From positions 124,001 through 188,000 of the forward strand of contig NZ_FNFV01000005.1 of the NCBI RefSeq assembly GCF_900102905.1: DNA of 64,000 nucleotides, read 5' to 3'. The notes beneath the pieces are model-generated. The model saw only the letters and a program-made list of their open reading frames with translations, was not told the origin of the DNA and ran no database searches. Positions 23,558-31,582 of the stretch are shown one piece after another; the stretch's first letter is position 1, and every line of letters starts with the position of its first letter. A program made the position numbers and the translations under genes. The DNA comes from Meinhardsimonia xiamenensis. GTDB lineage: Bacteria; Pseudomonadota; Alphaproteobacteria; Rhodobacterales; Rhodobacteraceae.

Positions 23558-24304
23558 ATGGCCTCGATCTGGGAATATGCCAACCCCCGCAAGTTTCTGG
23601 CCACCACCGATGTGGTGCTGCCTTGGGTCACGGCGCTTGCCGCGATCACGCTTGTTGCCGGATTGATCTGGGGCTTCTTCTTCACCCCCGACGACTACAA
23701 GCAGGGCTCGACGGTCAAGATCATCTACCTGCATGTGCCGTCGGCCCTGATGGCCATCAACGCCTGGCTGATGATGCTGGTGGCCTCGCTGATCTGGCTG
23801 GTGCGGCGCCACCATGTCTCGGCGCTGGCGGCCCGCGCGGCCGCGCCCGTGGGCGCGACCTTCACGCTGATCGCGCTGGCGACCGGCGCCATATGGGGCC
23901 AGCCGATGTGGGGCACCTGGTGGGCGTGGGATCCGCGGCTGACCTCGTTTCTGATCCTGTTTCTCTTCTATCTGGGCTACATGGCGCTCTGGCAGGCGGT
24001 GGAGAACCCCGACACCGCGGCCGACCTGACCTCGGTGCTCTGCATCGTGGGCTCGGTCTTTGCGGTGCTCAGCCGCTATGCGGTCAATTTCTGGAACCAG
24101 GGCCTGCATCAGGGCGCCTCGCTGAGCCTCGATCGCGAGGAGCACGTGGCGGATGTCTTCTACTACCCGCTCCTTGTCTCCATCGCCGGGTTCGTTCTGC
24201 TGTTCATCGCGCTCGTGCTCCTGCGCACGCGCACCGAGATCCGCGCCCGGAGGCTCTATGCGCTGGCCGCGCGCGAGCGCATGGGGCAGGGAGCGGCGGG
24301 ATGA
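23558..24304 (+). CDS. ccmC: Heme ABC transporter permease CcmC
   Basis: A 248-residue, six-helix membrane protein of the heme-handling family. It has the WWD motif GTWWAWDPR near residues 119-127 and flanking heme-ligand histidines in IIYLHVPSA and NQGLHQGAS. CcmC presents heme to CcmE. The ATG at 23558 (MASIWEYANP) is preferred to an in-frame GTG nine bases upstream. Its stop overlaps the ccmD start. Confidence 0.96.
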   Translation: MASIWEYANPRKFLATTDVVLPWVTALAAITLVAGLIWGFFFTPDDYKQGSTVKIIYLHVPSALMAINAWLMMLVASLIWLVRRHHVSALAARAAAPVGATFTLIALATGAIWGQPMWGTWWAWDPRLTSFLILFLFYLGYMALWQAVENPDTAADLTSVLCIVGSVFAVLSRYAVNFWNQGLHQGASLSLDREEHVADVFYYPLLVSIAGFVLLFIALVLLRTRTEIRARRLYALAARERMGQGAAG

Positions 24305-24456
24305 TGCCTGATCTTGGCAAATACGCGCTCGCCGTGCTCTCGGCCTACGGGGTGAGCCTTGTGCTGATCGCCGCGATCGTGGCGCAGAGCGTGCTGCGCG
24401 CGCGCCGGGTCCGACGCGAGCTCGAAAAGGCGGAAGCAAGACACCGCAATGGCTAG
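24301..24456 (+). CDS. ccmD: Heme exporter protein CcmD
   Basis: A 51-residue protein with one membrane helix (YALAVLSAYGVSLVLIAAIV) and a basic cytoplasmic tail (RARRVRRELEKAEARH), the standard CcmD pattern. It starts ATGATG across the ccmC stop; the second ATG at 24304 is equally possible. It stabilises CcmC and helps release holo-CcmE. It overlaps ccmG by eight bases. Confidence 0.9.
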   Translation: MMPDLGKYALAVLSAYGVSLVLIAAIVAQSVLRARRVRRELEKAEARHRNG

Positions 24457-24991
24457 ACTGTCCCCCCTGATGCTGCTGCCGCCCGCACTCTTCGCGGCTC
24501 TGGCGCTGACCTTCTACATCGGCATGCAGCGCGAGAACCCCGAGGCGCTGCCCTCGGCGATCGCCGGCAGGCCGGCCCCGGCTGTGAACCTTGAACCGCT
24601 GGGCCAGTTCGAAACCTTCACCGACGCCGATCTGCGCGCGGGCGAGGTGGTGCTCGTCAACTACTGGGCGAGCTGGTGCGCGCCCTGCCGGGCCGAGCAT
24701 CCCAATCTCGAGAAGCTCGCCGATCGGGGCATTCCCATCTATGGCGTGAACTACAAGGACAAGCCCGAGAACGCCCTGGGCTTTCTCGCCGAGCTTGGCA
24801 ACCCCTTCGCCCGCCTCGGGGCCGACCCCACCGGGCGCATGGCCATCGACTGGGGGCTTTACGGCGTGCCCGAGACCTATGTGATCGCGGGTGACGGCAC
24901 CGTGATGCTACGCTTTGCCGGGCCGATCACGCAGAAGGTGATGGAAGAGAAGATCCTGCCCGCCATCGAGGAGGCACGGGCGCGGCAATAG
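24449..24991 (+). CDS. ccmG: Thiol:disulfide interchange protein CcmG (DsbE/HelX)
   Basis: A 180-residue membrane-anchored periplasmic thioredoxin-like protein. It has an N-terminal anchor (LLPPALFAALALTFYIGMQ), the active site WCAPC (Cys77, Cys80), GVNYKDKPENAL, and the cis-proline loop GVPETYVI. It keeps apocytochrome c CxxCH cysteines reduced for heme ligation. ccmE, ccmF and ccmH are not in this window. Confidence 0.95.
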   Translation: MARLSPLMLLPPALFAALALTFYIGMQRENPEALPSAIAGRPAPAVNLEPLGQFETFTDADLRAGEVVLVNYWASWCAPCRAEHPNLEKLADRGIPIYGVNYKDKPENALGFLAELGNPFARLGADPTGRMAIDWGLYGVPETYVIAGDGTVMLRFAGPITQKVMEEKILPAIEEARARQ

Positions 24992-24994
24992 TCC

Positions 24995-25120
24995 TCAGGC
25001 CGCGAGGCCCGAGGCAAGGATCATGGCCACGAAGAAACCCGCTTCGAGCGCCGGCATGGACAGCAGCGAGCGGCGCAGCATCAGGCGGAAGCGGGCGGCG
25101 AAGTCGGCGAAATCTGACAT
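24995..25120 (-). CDS. Possible small membrane-associated protein (41 aa)
   Basis: A 42-codon frame on the minus strand between ccmG and the RND operon. An N-terminal amphipathic segment (FADFAARFRLMLRRSLLSMP) is followed by a hydrophobic C-terminus (ALEAGFFVAMILASGLAA). AAAAGG lies about ten bases before the ATG. No family is recognised. The remaining bases 25121-25347 contain nothing identifiable. Confidence 0.4.
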   Translation of the reverse strand: MSDFADFAARFRLMLRRSLLSMPALEAGFFVAMILASGLAA

Positions 25121-25347
25121 GAATCGGGCCTTTTCTTAACGGATGGCGCCGAATTACGGCAGCATTCGGACAATGCGAAGGAAAGATGGCGGAATGCGCC
25201 CGAAATTGGTCACACCGCGCCCCGAGGCGTAGCCAATGGCTTGGCGCGGGCGAGGATTGGCGCGGCTGGGGAAACGCCGCCTGCCGCCGCTGCGAGTCGC
25301 GCAGCTGCCTCGTCCTCCGTCCGTGCCCGTATCGTGCCCCGGCCGCC

Positions 25348-28300
25348 TCACTCGGCGGCGCGGGTTGCCAGCAGCTTGACGATTGCTTCGTCCTCGCCGC
25401 CGGTCGCGGGCGCGGCGTCCTCGCGGTCCTCCTCGGGAATGTCGGTGGGGAACTGCGGCAGGCCGGTATCCCACACGAGCTCGCGCAGCTCGGCCTTGCG
25501 CGCGGCGCGGGCAAGCGCATGGTCCCGCGCGATGCGGCTTGAGCGACCAAGGGCCAGACGCATCGTGAGCCGTCCGAAGGCGCGCGCGTAGCTCGCGATC
25601 CAGACCGGAATGGCGAGCATTGCCGGGGTGAAGACAAGCGTCAGAACGGTGGCGATGCCGAGCCCGAACACGACGGCCGTGGCAAGCTGCTTCCACCACA
25701 GCGCGGTGGGAGCGTCGATCGAATAGCCCCCGTTGATGAAATCAAGCGATATGCCGAGCATCATCGGCGTGAGCCCGGCGATGGTGGTGATCGTGGTCAG
25801 GAACACCGGCCTCAGCCGCGCCTCCGCGGTGCGCACGATGGCATCGATGCGGGGCATGATTCGCGAGAATTCCTGATAGGTATCGATCAGCACGATGTTG
25901 TTGTTCACCACGATCCCGGCAAGCGCCACCACCCCGGTGCCGGTCATGATGATCGAGAAGGGCTGGTTCATCACCAGCATGCCGATGAGAACCCCCGCGG
26001 TCGAAAGCACGACGGCCAGCAGGATCAGCGCGGCGTGATAGAAGGAGTTGAACTGCGCCAGCAGGATGATGAACATCAGCCCGAGCGCGCCCAGAAAGGC
26101 CGACTGCAGGAAGGCCTGGCTTTCGGCCTGCTCCTCCTGATCACCCGTCCATTCCCAGCTGATGCCCGCGGGCAGCGGGTTTTCGCTCTTGAGCCATTCG
26201 GTCAGCACGCCGATGCGTTCGTTGGCGTTGATCGGAATGGTGCGGGTGGTGCCGTCAGGGTCGGTCACGGTGCGGGTGAGGCCCGGCATCACATCGGCCT
26301 TCACGTCGAAATAGCGCTGCTGATCGACACGGTCGATCTGGGCGAGCTTCTCGACCGGCCGGATGGTGATGAAGTTCGACAGCGGCACGAGCCCGGCGCT
26401 GGTGCGCAGGCGCAGATCGTAAAGCGTCGAGAGCACCCGGTCTTCCTCGGGCAGGCGGGCGCGGATCTCGATCTCCTCGTCGGAGGAGGGCACGCGCATG
26501 GTGTCGAGCAGAAGCCCGCGGGTGACGAGCTGAACCATCCCGCCCACCGTGGCGACATCGGCGCCGAAGCGGCCGGCCTTGTCGGTATCGACATCGATCT
26601 GCCAGTCGATGCCGGGAAGGGGCAGGGTGTCCTCGATGTCGATGATACCTTCGGTCTCGGCGAATTTCGCCTCTACGATCCGCGTGGCGGCCACAAGGTC
26701 TTCCCAGTCCTCGCCCTTCAGGCGCAGATGCACCGGCTTGCCGGAGGCAGGCCCGCGCGAGAGGTTGAGAATCTCGGTGCGGATGCCGGGCAGTTCGGCG
26801 AGGCGCGCCTCGATCCGCGCCAGCGTCACCTTGCCGTTGTAGTAGGGGTCGATCTCGATCACCTCGTAGGGGATGAGATCGAAGAGCCATTCGGTGCGGG
26901 TGGTGCGCGGGCGATCCTCCCAGCGCACGAGCTCGATGTTGACCTGGCCGATGGTGTCGCGCGGGGCCTGGGCGCCGCCCGTGTTGCGGTTGAGCCCGCC
27001 CGCCCCGGCAAAGGCGAAGACGGAGGCCACGGCCGGATCGTCGAGCACCACCTCCTCGACCGCGCGCACCATCGCGTCCCGCTCCTCGAGCGAGAGGTTG
27101 CCACGCGCCCGCACATAGATGATTGCCTGGTCAGGCTCGGTGTCGACGAAGAATTCCACCCCGAGATTGTGCTTGCCGTAGTAGGAGAAGACCGAGACGA
27201 CGAAGGCGAGCACGGCGGCCACGGTGACGAGCGGCATGATCGGGTTGCCCGCGACAAACCTGATGAGGTGGCCAAAGAGCGTGTGGCGCCGGCCGTACTC
27301 CACGCGCCGGGGCTTGCGACGGATCTTCACGGCATCGAGCGTGATCGACGTCATGATCGCCCCGGCAAGGAACAGGGCCGCGCCGGGCAGGTGCGCCATC
27401 CATCCGTCCGTCGGGGCCGCGCCGCCCGTCAGCCAGCCGGGGTTGAGAAGCTGCATCGCGCCGACATAGACGACGCCGAGCGCGACGGGCACCAGCGCCG
27501 CGCGCAGCGGCCAGACGGGCACGAGCCGGCGCAGCGCCTCGGCGGCATGATGGAAGCGCCGCGAGAGCCGCCCGGCCACCCCGCCCATCACCGGCAGATA
27601 GACAAGCGCGACGAGAAGCGAGGCCGAGAGCACGAAGATCAGCGTCACCGGCAGCATGCCCATGAACTCGCCCGGCACGCCCGGCCAGAACAGCATCGGC
27701 AGGAAGGCGCAGAGCGTCGTCGCGGTGGAGGAGACGATGGGCCAGAACATCCGCTTGGCCGCCTCGACATAGGCGTGCATCGGCCCCGTGCCCTCCTGAA
27801 TGCGCTTGTCGGCGTATTCCACCACCACGATGGCGCCATCGACGAGCATGCCCACCGCGAGGATGAGGCCGAACATGACGATGTTCGACACGCTCACCCC
27901 CATGACGGCGAGAAGCGCGAAGGTCAGCAGAAACGAGGTGGGGATCGCAAAGCCCACGAGCAGCGCCGAGCGCGTGCCGAGCGCGCCGAGCACCACGATC
28001 ATCACCAGCGCGATGGCCGTGAGCACCGAGTTCTCGAGCTGGCTGACCATCGAATCGACGATGTAGGACTGGTCGTTCGACGTGCCGAGACTGACGGCGG
28101 CGCGCAACTCCTCGGGCCAGGCGGCGCGCGCGGCCTCCACCTCGCGGCGCACCATCGCGGCCGTCTCGATGACATTGAAGCCCTTGCGCTTGACCACCTG
28201 CAGCGCCACGCTTTTCTCGCCGTTGTAGCGCGCGGTGCCCTCGCGGTCCTCGAAGGTGAGGCGAATGTCTGCCAGATCGCCGAGGAGCACCTGCCGGTCG

Positions 28301-29043
28301 CCCTCGCCCTTCACCGGCAGGGCGTAGATGTCTTCGCGGCTGTCGAAGCTTGCCGGGATCTTGAGCGAGAAGGCGCCGGTGGCCGTCTCGATCTCGCCCG
28401 CGGCGATGAGCTGGTTGTTGTTGCGCACCGCGTTTATCAGTTCACTGGCGGTGATGTTGTAGGCCTCGAGGCGCAACGGGTCGATGATCACCTCCACCAT
28501 CTCGTCGCGGTGGCCGGTGAGCTTGGCCTCGAGCACCGCATCCATCGCCTCGAGCCGGTCCTGCAGCGCCTTGGCCGCGCGCACCATCTCGCGCTCGGGG
28601 AGCCGGCCGGTGAGATTGACGATGACGATGGGGAATTCGGAGAAGTTGATCTCGTTGATCGTGTACTTGTCCGCCCCTTCGGGAAACTCGGCCTCGGCGC
28701 GGTTCATGCGGTCGCGCACATCGGCGAGCGTCTTGGTCTTGTCCCAGCCGAACTCGAACTCGAGCGCCAGGCCGGCATAGCCTTCCGCGGCGGTGGCGGT
28801 CATCTTCTTCAGCCCGTCGAGATCGGCAAGCTCGGTTTCCATCGGCTTGACGAGGAGCTTCTCGGAGTCCTCGGCGGAGATGCCGGGGAAGGGGACGGAG
28901 ATGAACAGCGCCGGGATCTCGATGTCGGGCTCGCCCTCCTTGGGCAGCGAGACATAGGCATAGCCGCCGGCGAGAATGGAGAGCAGGATGAAGGCAATGA
29001 CCATCCGCGCCCGCGCCGCGGCCCAATCGACGATGCCGGTCAT
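25348..29043 (-). CDS. RND efflux transporter permease (AcrB/MMPL-type, HAE1 class)
   Basis: A 1231-residue inner-membrane drug or metabolite proton antiporter, longer than the usual ~1030-1050. It has the N-terminal helix, porter-domain motifs (VSLPKEGEPDIEIPALF, FPGISAEDSEKLLVKP), the first helix bundle with LVDGAIVVVEYADKRI, and the second bundle with GIVVNNNIVLIDTYQEF. Between the bundles there is about 110 extra residues with additional hydrophobic stretches (27250-27590), and there is a long charged acidic C-terminal tail. The ATG at 29043 overlaps the adaptor stop (ATGA). No outer-membrane channel gene is adjacent. Confidence 0.93.
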   Translation of the reverse strand: MTGIVDWAAARARMVIAFILLSILAGGYAYVSLPKEGEPDIEIPALFISVPFPGISAEDSEKLLVKPMETELADLDGLKKMTATAAEGYAGLALEFEFGWDKTKTLADVRDRMNRAEAEFPEGADKYTINEINFSEFPIVIVNLTGRLPEREMVRAAKALQDRLEAMDAVLEAKLTGHRDEMVEVIIDPLRLEAYNITASELINAVRNNNQLIAAGEIETATGAFSLKIPASFDSREDIYALPVKGEGDRQVLLGDLADIRLTFEDREGTARYNGEKSVALQVVKRKGFNVIETAAMVRREVEAARAAWPEELRAAVSLGTSNDQSYIVDSMVSQLENSVLTAIALVMIVVLGALGTRSALLVGFAIPTSFLLTFALLAVMGVSVSNIVMFGLILAVGMLVDGAIVVVEYADKRIQEGTGPMHAYVEAAKRMFWPIVSSTATTLCAFLPMLFWPGVPGEFMGMLPVTLIFVLSASLLVALVYLPVMGGVAGRLSRRFHHAAEALRRLVPVWPLRAALVPVALGVVYVGAMQLLNPGWLTGGAAPTDGWMAHLPGAALFLAGAIMTSITLDAVKIRRKPRRVEYGRRHTLFGHLIRFVAGNPIMPLVTVAAVLAFVVSVFSYYGKHNLGVEFFVDTEPDQAIIYVRARGNLSLEERDAMVRAVEEVVLDDPAVASVFAFAGAGGLNRNTGGAQAPRDTIGQVNIELVRWEDRPRTTRTEWLFDLIPYEVIEIDPYYNGKVTLARIEARLAELPGIRTEILNLSRGPASGKPVHLRLKGEDWEDLVAATRIVEAKFAETEGIIDIEDTLPLPGIDWQIDVDTDKAGRFGADVATVGGMVQLVTRGLLLDTMRVPSSDEEIEIRARLPEEDRVLSTLYDLRLRTSAGLVPLSNFITIRPVEKLAQIDRVDQQRYFDVKADVMPGLTRTVTDPDGTTRTIPINANERIGVLTEWLKSENPLPAGISWEWTGDQEEQAESQAFLQSAFLGALGLMFIILLAQFNSFYHAALILLAVVLSTAGVLIGMLVMNQPFSIIMTGTGVVALAGIVVNNNIVLIDTYQEFSRIMPRIDAIVRTAEARLRPVFLTTITTIAGLTPMMLGISLDFINGGYSIDAPTALWWKQLATAVVFGLGIATVLTLVFTPAMLAIPVWIASYARAFGRLTMRLALGRSSRIARDHALARAARKAELRELVWDTGLPQFPTDIPEEDREDAAPATGGEDEAIVKLLATRAAE

Positions 29044-30599
29044 TGCCGCGCCTCCCGCCACGTGACATCCACCGCCTCGCCCTCGGTCACGTATTGCTGG
29101 CCGACGACGATGACATCGGCCTCGTCGGGCAGACCCGCAACCCAGACGCCGTCGCGCGCGTCGCGAATGATCTCCACCGGCGCGAATCCGGCGATCCCGC
29201 CCGGCTCGACGGTGCGCACGCCCAACCGCCCCTCGTCATCGAGCGTCAGCGCCGACTGGGGCAGGAAATGCGCGGTGCGCGCGGCCGATGCGATGATGAT
29301 TTCCGCGGTCTGTCCATCGCGGATGGCGAGATCGGGGTTGGCCGCCTCGACCTCGACGCGGAAGGTGCGCGTGGCCGGGTCGGCGGAGCGGGCAAGGAAG
29401 GTGACGCGGCCGGCCACCTCGCGCCCGGTGGAAAGCCGCGCCGCAGCCCGGGCGCCGGTGGCGACCTCGTCGACCCGCGTCTCCGGGACGAAACCGACCA
29501 GCTTGATCGGGTCGAGCTGGAGGATGGTCGCGCACAGCCCGCCGGGCTGGAGAAGCGTGCCGAGCTCGGCCGTGTCGGTCTCGAGAAGCCCGGCGAAAGG
29601 CGCGCGGATCTCGATGCGTTCCAGCTCGGTGCGGGCGCTTGCCACCTGTGCCTCGGCGGTTTCGATCGCGGCGCGGGCGCTCTCCACCTGGGCGCGCGCG
29701 CTCTGCACCGCGGCCTCGGCCCCCTCGAGCTGGGAGCGGGCGCTTGCGACCGCGGCGCGCGCGCCGGCGAGGTTCGCGCGCGCCTGTTCCACCGCAGCCT
29801 TCGCCGCGGCGAGGTTCGCGCGCGCCTGCTCGACGCCTGCCCGCGCCGCCTCGAACTGCGACTTGACCTGTTCCACGCCTGCCTGCGCCGATTCGAAGGC
29901 GGCGCGGGCGGAATTGACCCGGGTTTCGGCAACGAAGCCCTGCTCGAAGAGTTTCACGGCGTTCTCGTAGTTCTTGCGTGCCTCGACCAGCCGTGCCTCC
30001 GCTTCCGCGCGCAGCGCCTCGACCAGCGGCAGCTGCGCCTCCGCCTGCCTGAGCGCCGCCTCGGCCGCGGGCACACGCGCCTCGGCTTCCGAGAGCGCCG
30101 CCTCGGCCGCCGGAACCCTCGCCTGCGCCTCGTCGAGGGCCGATTGCGCGGCCGGAACCCGGCTTTCGGCCTCGGCAAGCGCGGCTTCGGCTGCCGGCAC
30201 CCGCGCCTTCGCCTCGGACAGCCGGGCGAGCGCATCCTCGAGAGCCACCTCCCGGGTTCCCGAATCGACCCGGCACAGGAGCGCGTCCTTTTCCACGAAG
30301 GCGCCCTTGCGCAGCGGCTCCGAGACGACCCGGCCCGAGGTCTCGGCCCTCACGTCCACCGCGCGCGACGCCTCGGTCTGACCGCGCGCCAGCACCGCCT
30401 GCTCGACCTCCTGTGCACGCGAGTGGATGGCGACCACGGAAACCGCCCTCGCCCGCGCCGGCGTGGACGGCTCGGCGGCGGCTTCGGCCGTCGGCTCCGC
30501 GTCGGCAGAGGCCAGCGCGAACAGAAGATCGCGCTCCATCACCCAGAAATAGAGCGCGACCGTGACGATCATGGCCGTGAGGATCGAAAAAAAGCGCAT
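29040..30599 (-). CDS. RND efflux periplasmic adaptor (membrane fusion protein) with long coiled-coil
   Basis: A 519-residue membrane fusion protein. It has an N-terminal anchor (FFSILTAMIVTVALYFWVM), a lipoyl/barrel-sandwich domain (RAETSGRVVSEPLRKGAFV, later ERIEIRAPFAGLLE), and an unusually long helical hairpin built of alanine-rich repeats. The first arm contains near-identical 14-residue units of the form ARVPAAEAALxEAE. A beta-barrel domain follows (GFVPETRVDEVATGA). The ATG at 30599 begins directly before the anchor; the frame extends upstream without signal features. The long hairpin implies a tall channel contact. The operon is probably driven by the promoter at 30720-30747. Confidence 0.92.
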   Translation of the reverse strand: MRFFSILTAMIVTVALYFWVMERDLLFALASADAEPTAEAAAEPSTPARARAVSVVAIHSRAQEVEQAVLARGQTEASRAVDVRAETSGRVVSEPLRKGAFVEKDALLCRVDSGTREVALEDALARLSEAKARVPAAEAALAEAESRVPAAQSALDEAQARVPAAEAALSEAEARVPAAEAALRQAEAQLPLVEALRAEAEARLVEARKNYENAVKLFEQGFVAETRVNSARAAFESAQAGVEQVKSQFEAARAGVEQARANLAAAKAAVEQARANLAGARAAVASARSQLEGAEAAVQSARAQVESARAAIETAEAQVASARTELERIEIRAPFAGLLETDTAELGTLLQPGGLCATILQLDPIKLVGFVPETRVDEVATGARAAARLSTGREVAGRVTFLARSADPATRTFRVEVEAANPDLAIRDGQTAEIIIASAARTAHFLPQSALTLDDEGRLGVRTVEPGGIAGFAPVEIIRDARDGVWVAGLPDEADVIVVGQQYVTEGEAVDVTWREARQ

Positions 30600-30719
30600 C
30601 TTGCACCCGTCGCAGCGCGCGCCGGACCTGTCGCGCCTCCAATCTCTTCCGATGTCCAGCGATACGTGCGCCGACGCGCGGCGGATCAGGAAACGGAAGG
30701 CGTTGCAGGTACCGGGGCG

Positions 30720-30754
30720 AAAATAGCCGAACATTCTGAACTGTCGAGTTCAGA
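30720..30754 (-). promoter_or_regulatory. Putative promoter and palindromic operator of the RND operon
   Basis: A perfect palindrome TCTGAACT-GTCG-AGTTCAGA spans 30735-30754 between the divergent efflux and yfgM genes. Reading the minus strand, TCGACA (30747-30742) and TATTTT (30725-30720) are 16 bases apart and resemble -35 and -10 boxes, so the palindrome would overlap the -35. This is a typical arrangement for a TetR-type efflux repressor, although no tetR gene is adjacent. Confidence 0.45.
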
Positions 30755-30889
30755 TTACGATTTTCTGCGGCGCAGCGCAAGCGGCCGCGGCGTAGCCGTG
30801 CCGGCGCCCCGTCTTGCCGCCCCCTCCCACCGCCCTTGGCAGGGGTCTGGCTTCACGATATGAGGGGCGGAAAGCCTTGGAGTGCAGGT

Positions 30890-31543
30890 GTGAGCGACGT
30901 CGACAGTTTCATCGAGGAAGTTGCCGAGGAGGTGCGTCGTGACCGCCTTTTCCGGCTGATGCGGCGCTATGGCTGGATCGCCATTGTCGCCGTGATCCTG
31001 CTGGTGGGCGGCGCCGCCGTCAACGAGTACCGCAAGGCGCAGGCGCGGGCAGCGGCCGAGGCGCTGGGCGATGCCATCTCCGCCGCGCTGGCGCAGGAGG
31101 ACCCCGCCGCCAGGCTCGCCGCGCTGCAGGCCATCGAGGCTGAAGGCCGCGCCGCGGCGGTGGCGGCGTTTCTGGAGGCGGAGGCGGCGCTTCAGGCCGG
31201 AGAGAAGCCCGTGGCCGAGGCTGCGCTCGGACGCGTTGCCGCCGATGGCGCGCTTCCGGCCCATTACCGGGATCTGGCGGTGCTGAAGCTCGCCATGCTG
31301 CAGGCGGGCGAGGTCGCGGCCGAGGCGCGCATTGCCGCGCTTGAGGGCATCGCGGGGCCGGGTGCGCCTTACCGGCGCCTTGCGGAGGAGCAGATCGCTC
31401 TGGCCGAGATCGAGGCGGGCCGGTCAGACGCGGCGCTGGAGCGTCTTCGGCGTCTTGTCGAGGAGACCGGCACCGGGCAGGGCTTGCGTCAGCGGCTTTC
31501 GGAGTTGATTGTTGTGCTGGGCGGCGAGGCCGCGGAAAGCTGA
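30890..31543 (+). CDS. yfgM: YfgM-like TPR protein (DUF2133/ancillary translocon-BAM factor)
   Basis: A 217-residue inner-membrane protein. A cytoplasmic N-terminus (SDVDSFIEEVAEEVRRDRLF) is followed by one membrane helix (GWIAIVAVILLVGGAAVNEY) and a periplasmic TPR-like alpha-helical domain. E. coli YfgM works with PpiD at the SecYEG exit and is encoded beside bamB and der, exactly the order seen here. The GTG at 30890 is chosen because it starts the conserved N-terminus; a frame from 30836 adds non-conserved residues. Confidence 0.88.
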   Translation: MSDVDSFIEEVAEEVRRDRLFRLMRRYGWIAIVAVILLVGGAAVNEYRKAQARAAAEALGDAISAALAQEDPAARLAALQAIEAEGRAAAVAAFLEAEAALQAGEKPVAEAALGRVAADGALPAHYRDLAVLKLAMLQAGEVAAEARIAALEGIAGPGAPYRRLAEEQIALAEIEAGRSDAALERLRRLVEETGTGQGLRQRLSELIVVLGGEAAES

Positions 31544-31582
31544 GGCCGGCCGGGTCGAGACTGCAATCGATCCGGATGGCCC

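Noticed and set aside
26035-29970. A 1311-codon open frame on the + strand opposite the RND pump
   Set aside because: It is antisense to two clearly recognised genes, has low-complexity charged composition and no known motifs; long shadow frames are expected at this GC content.
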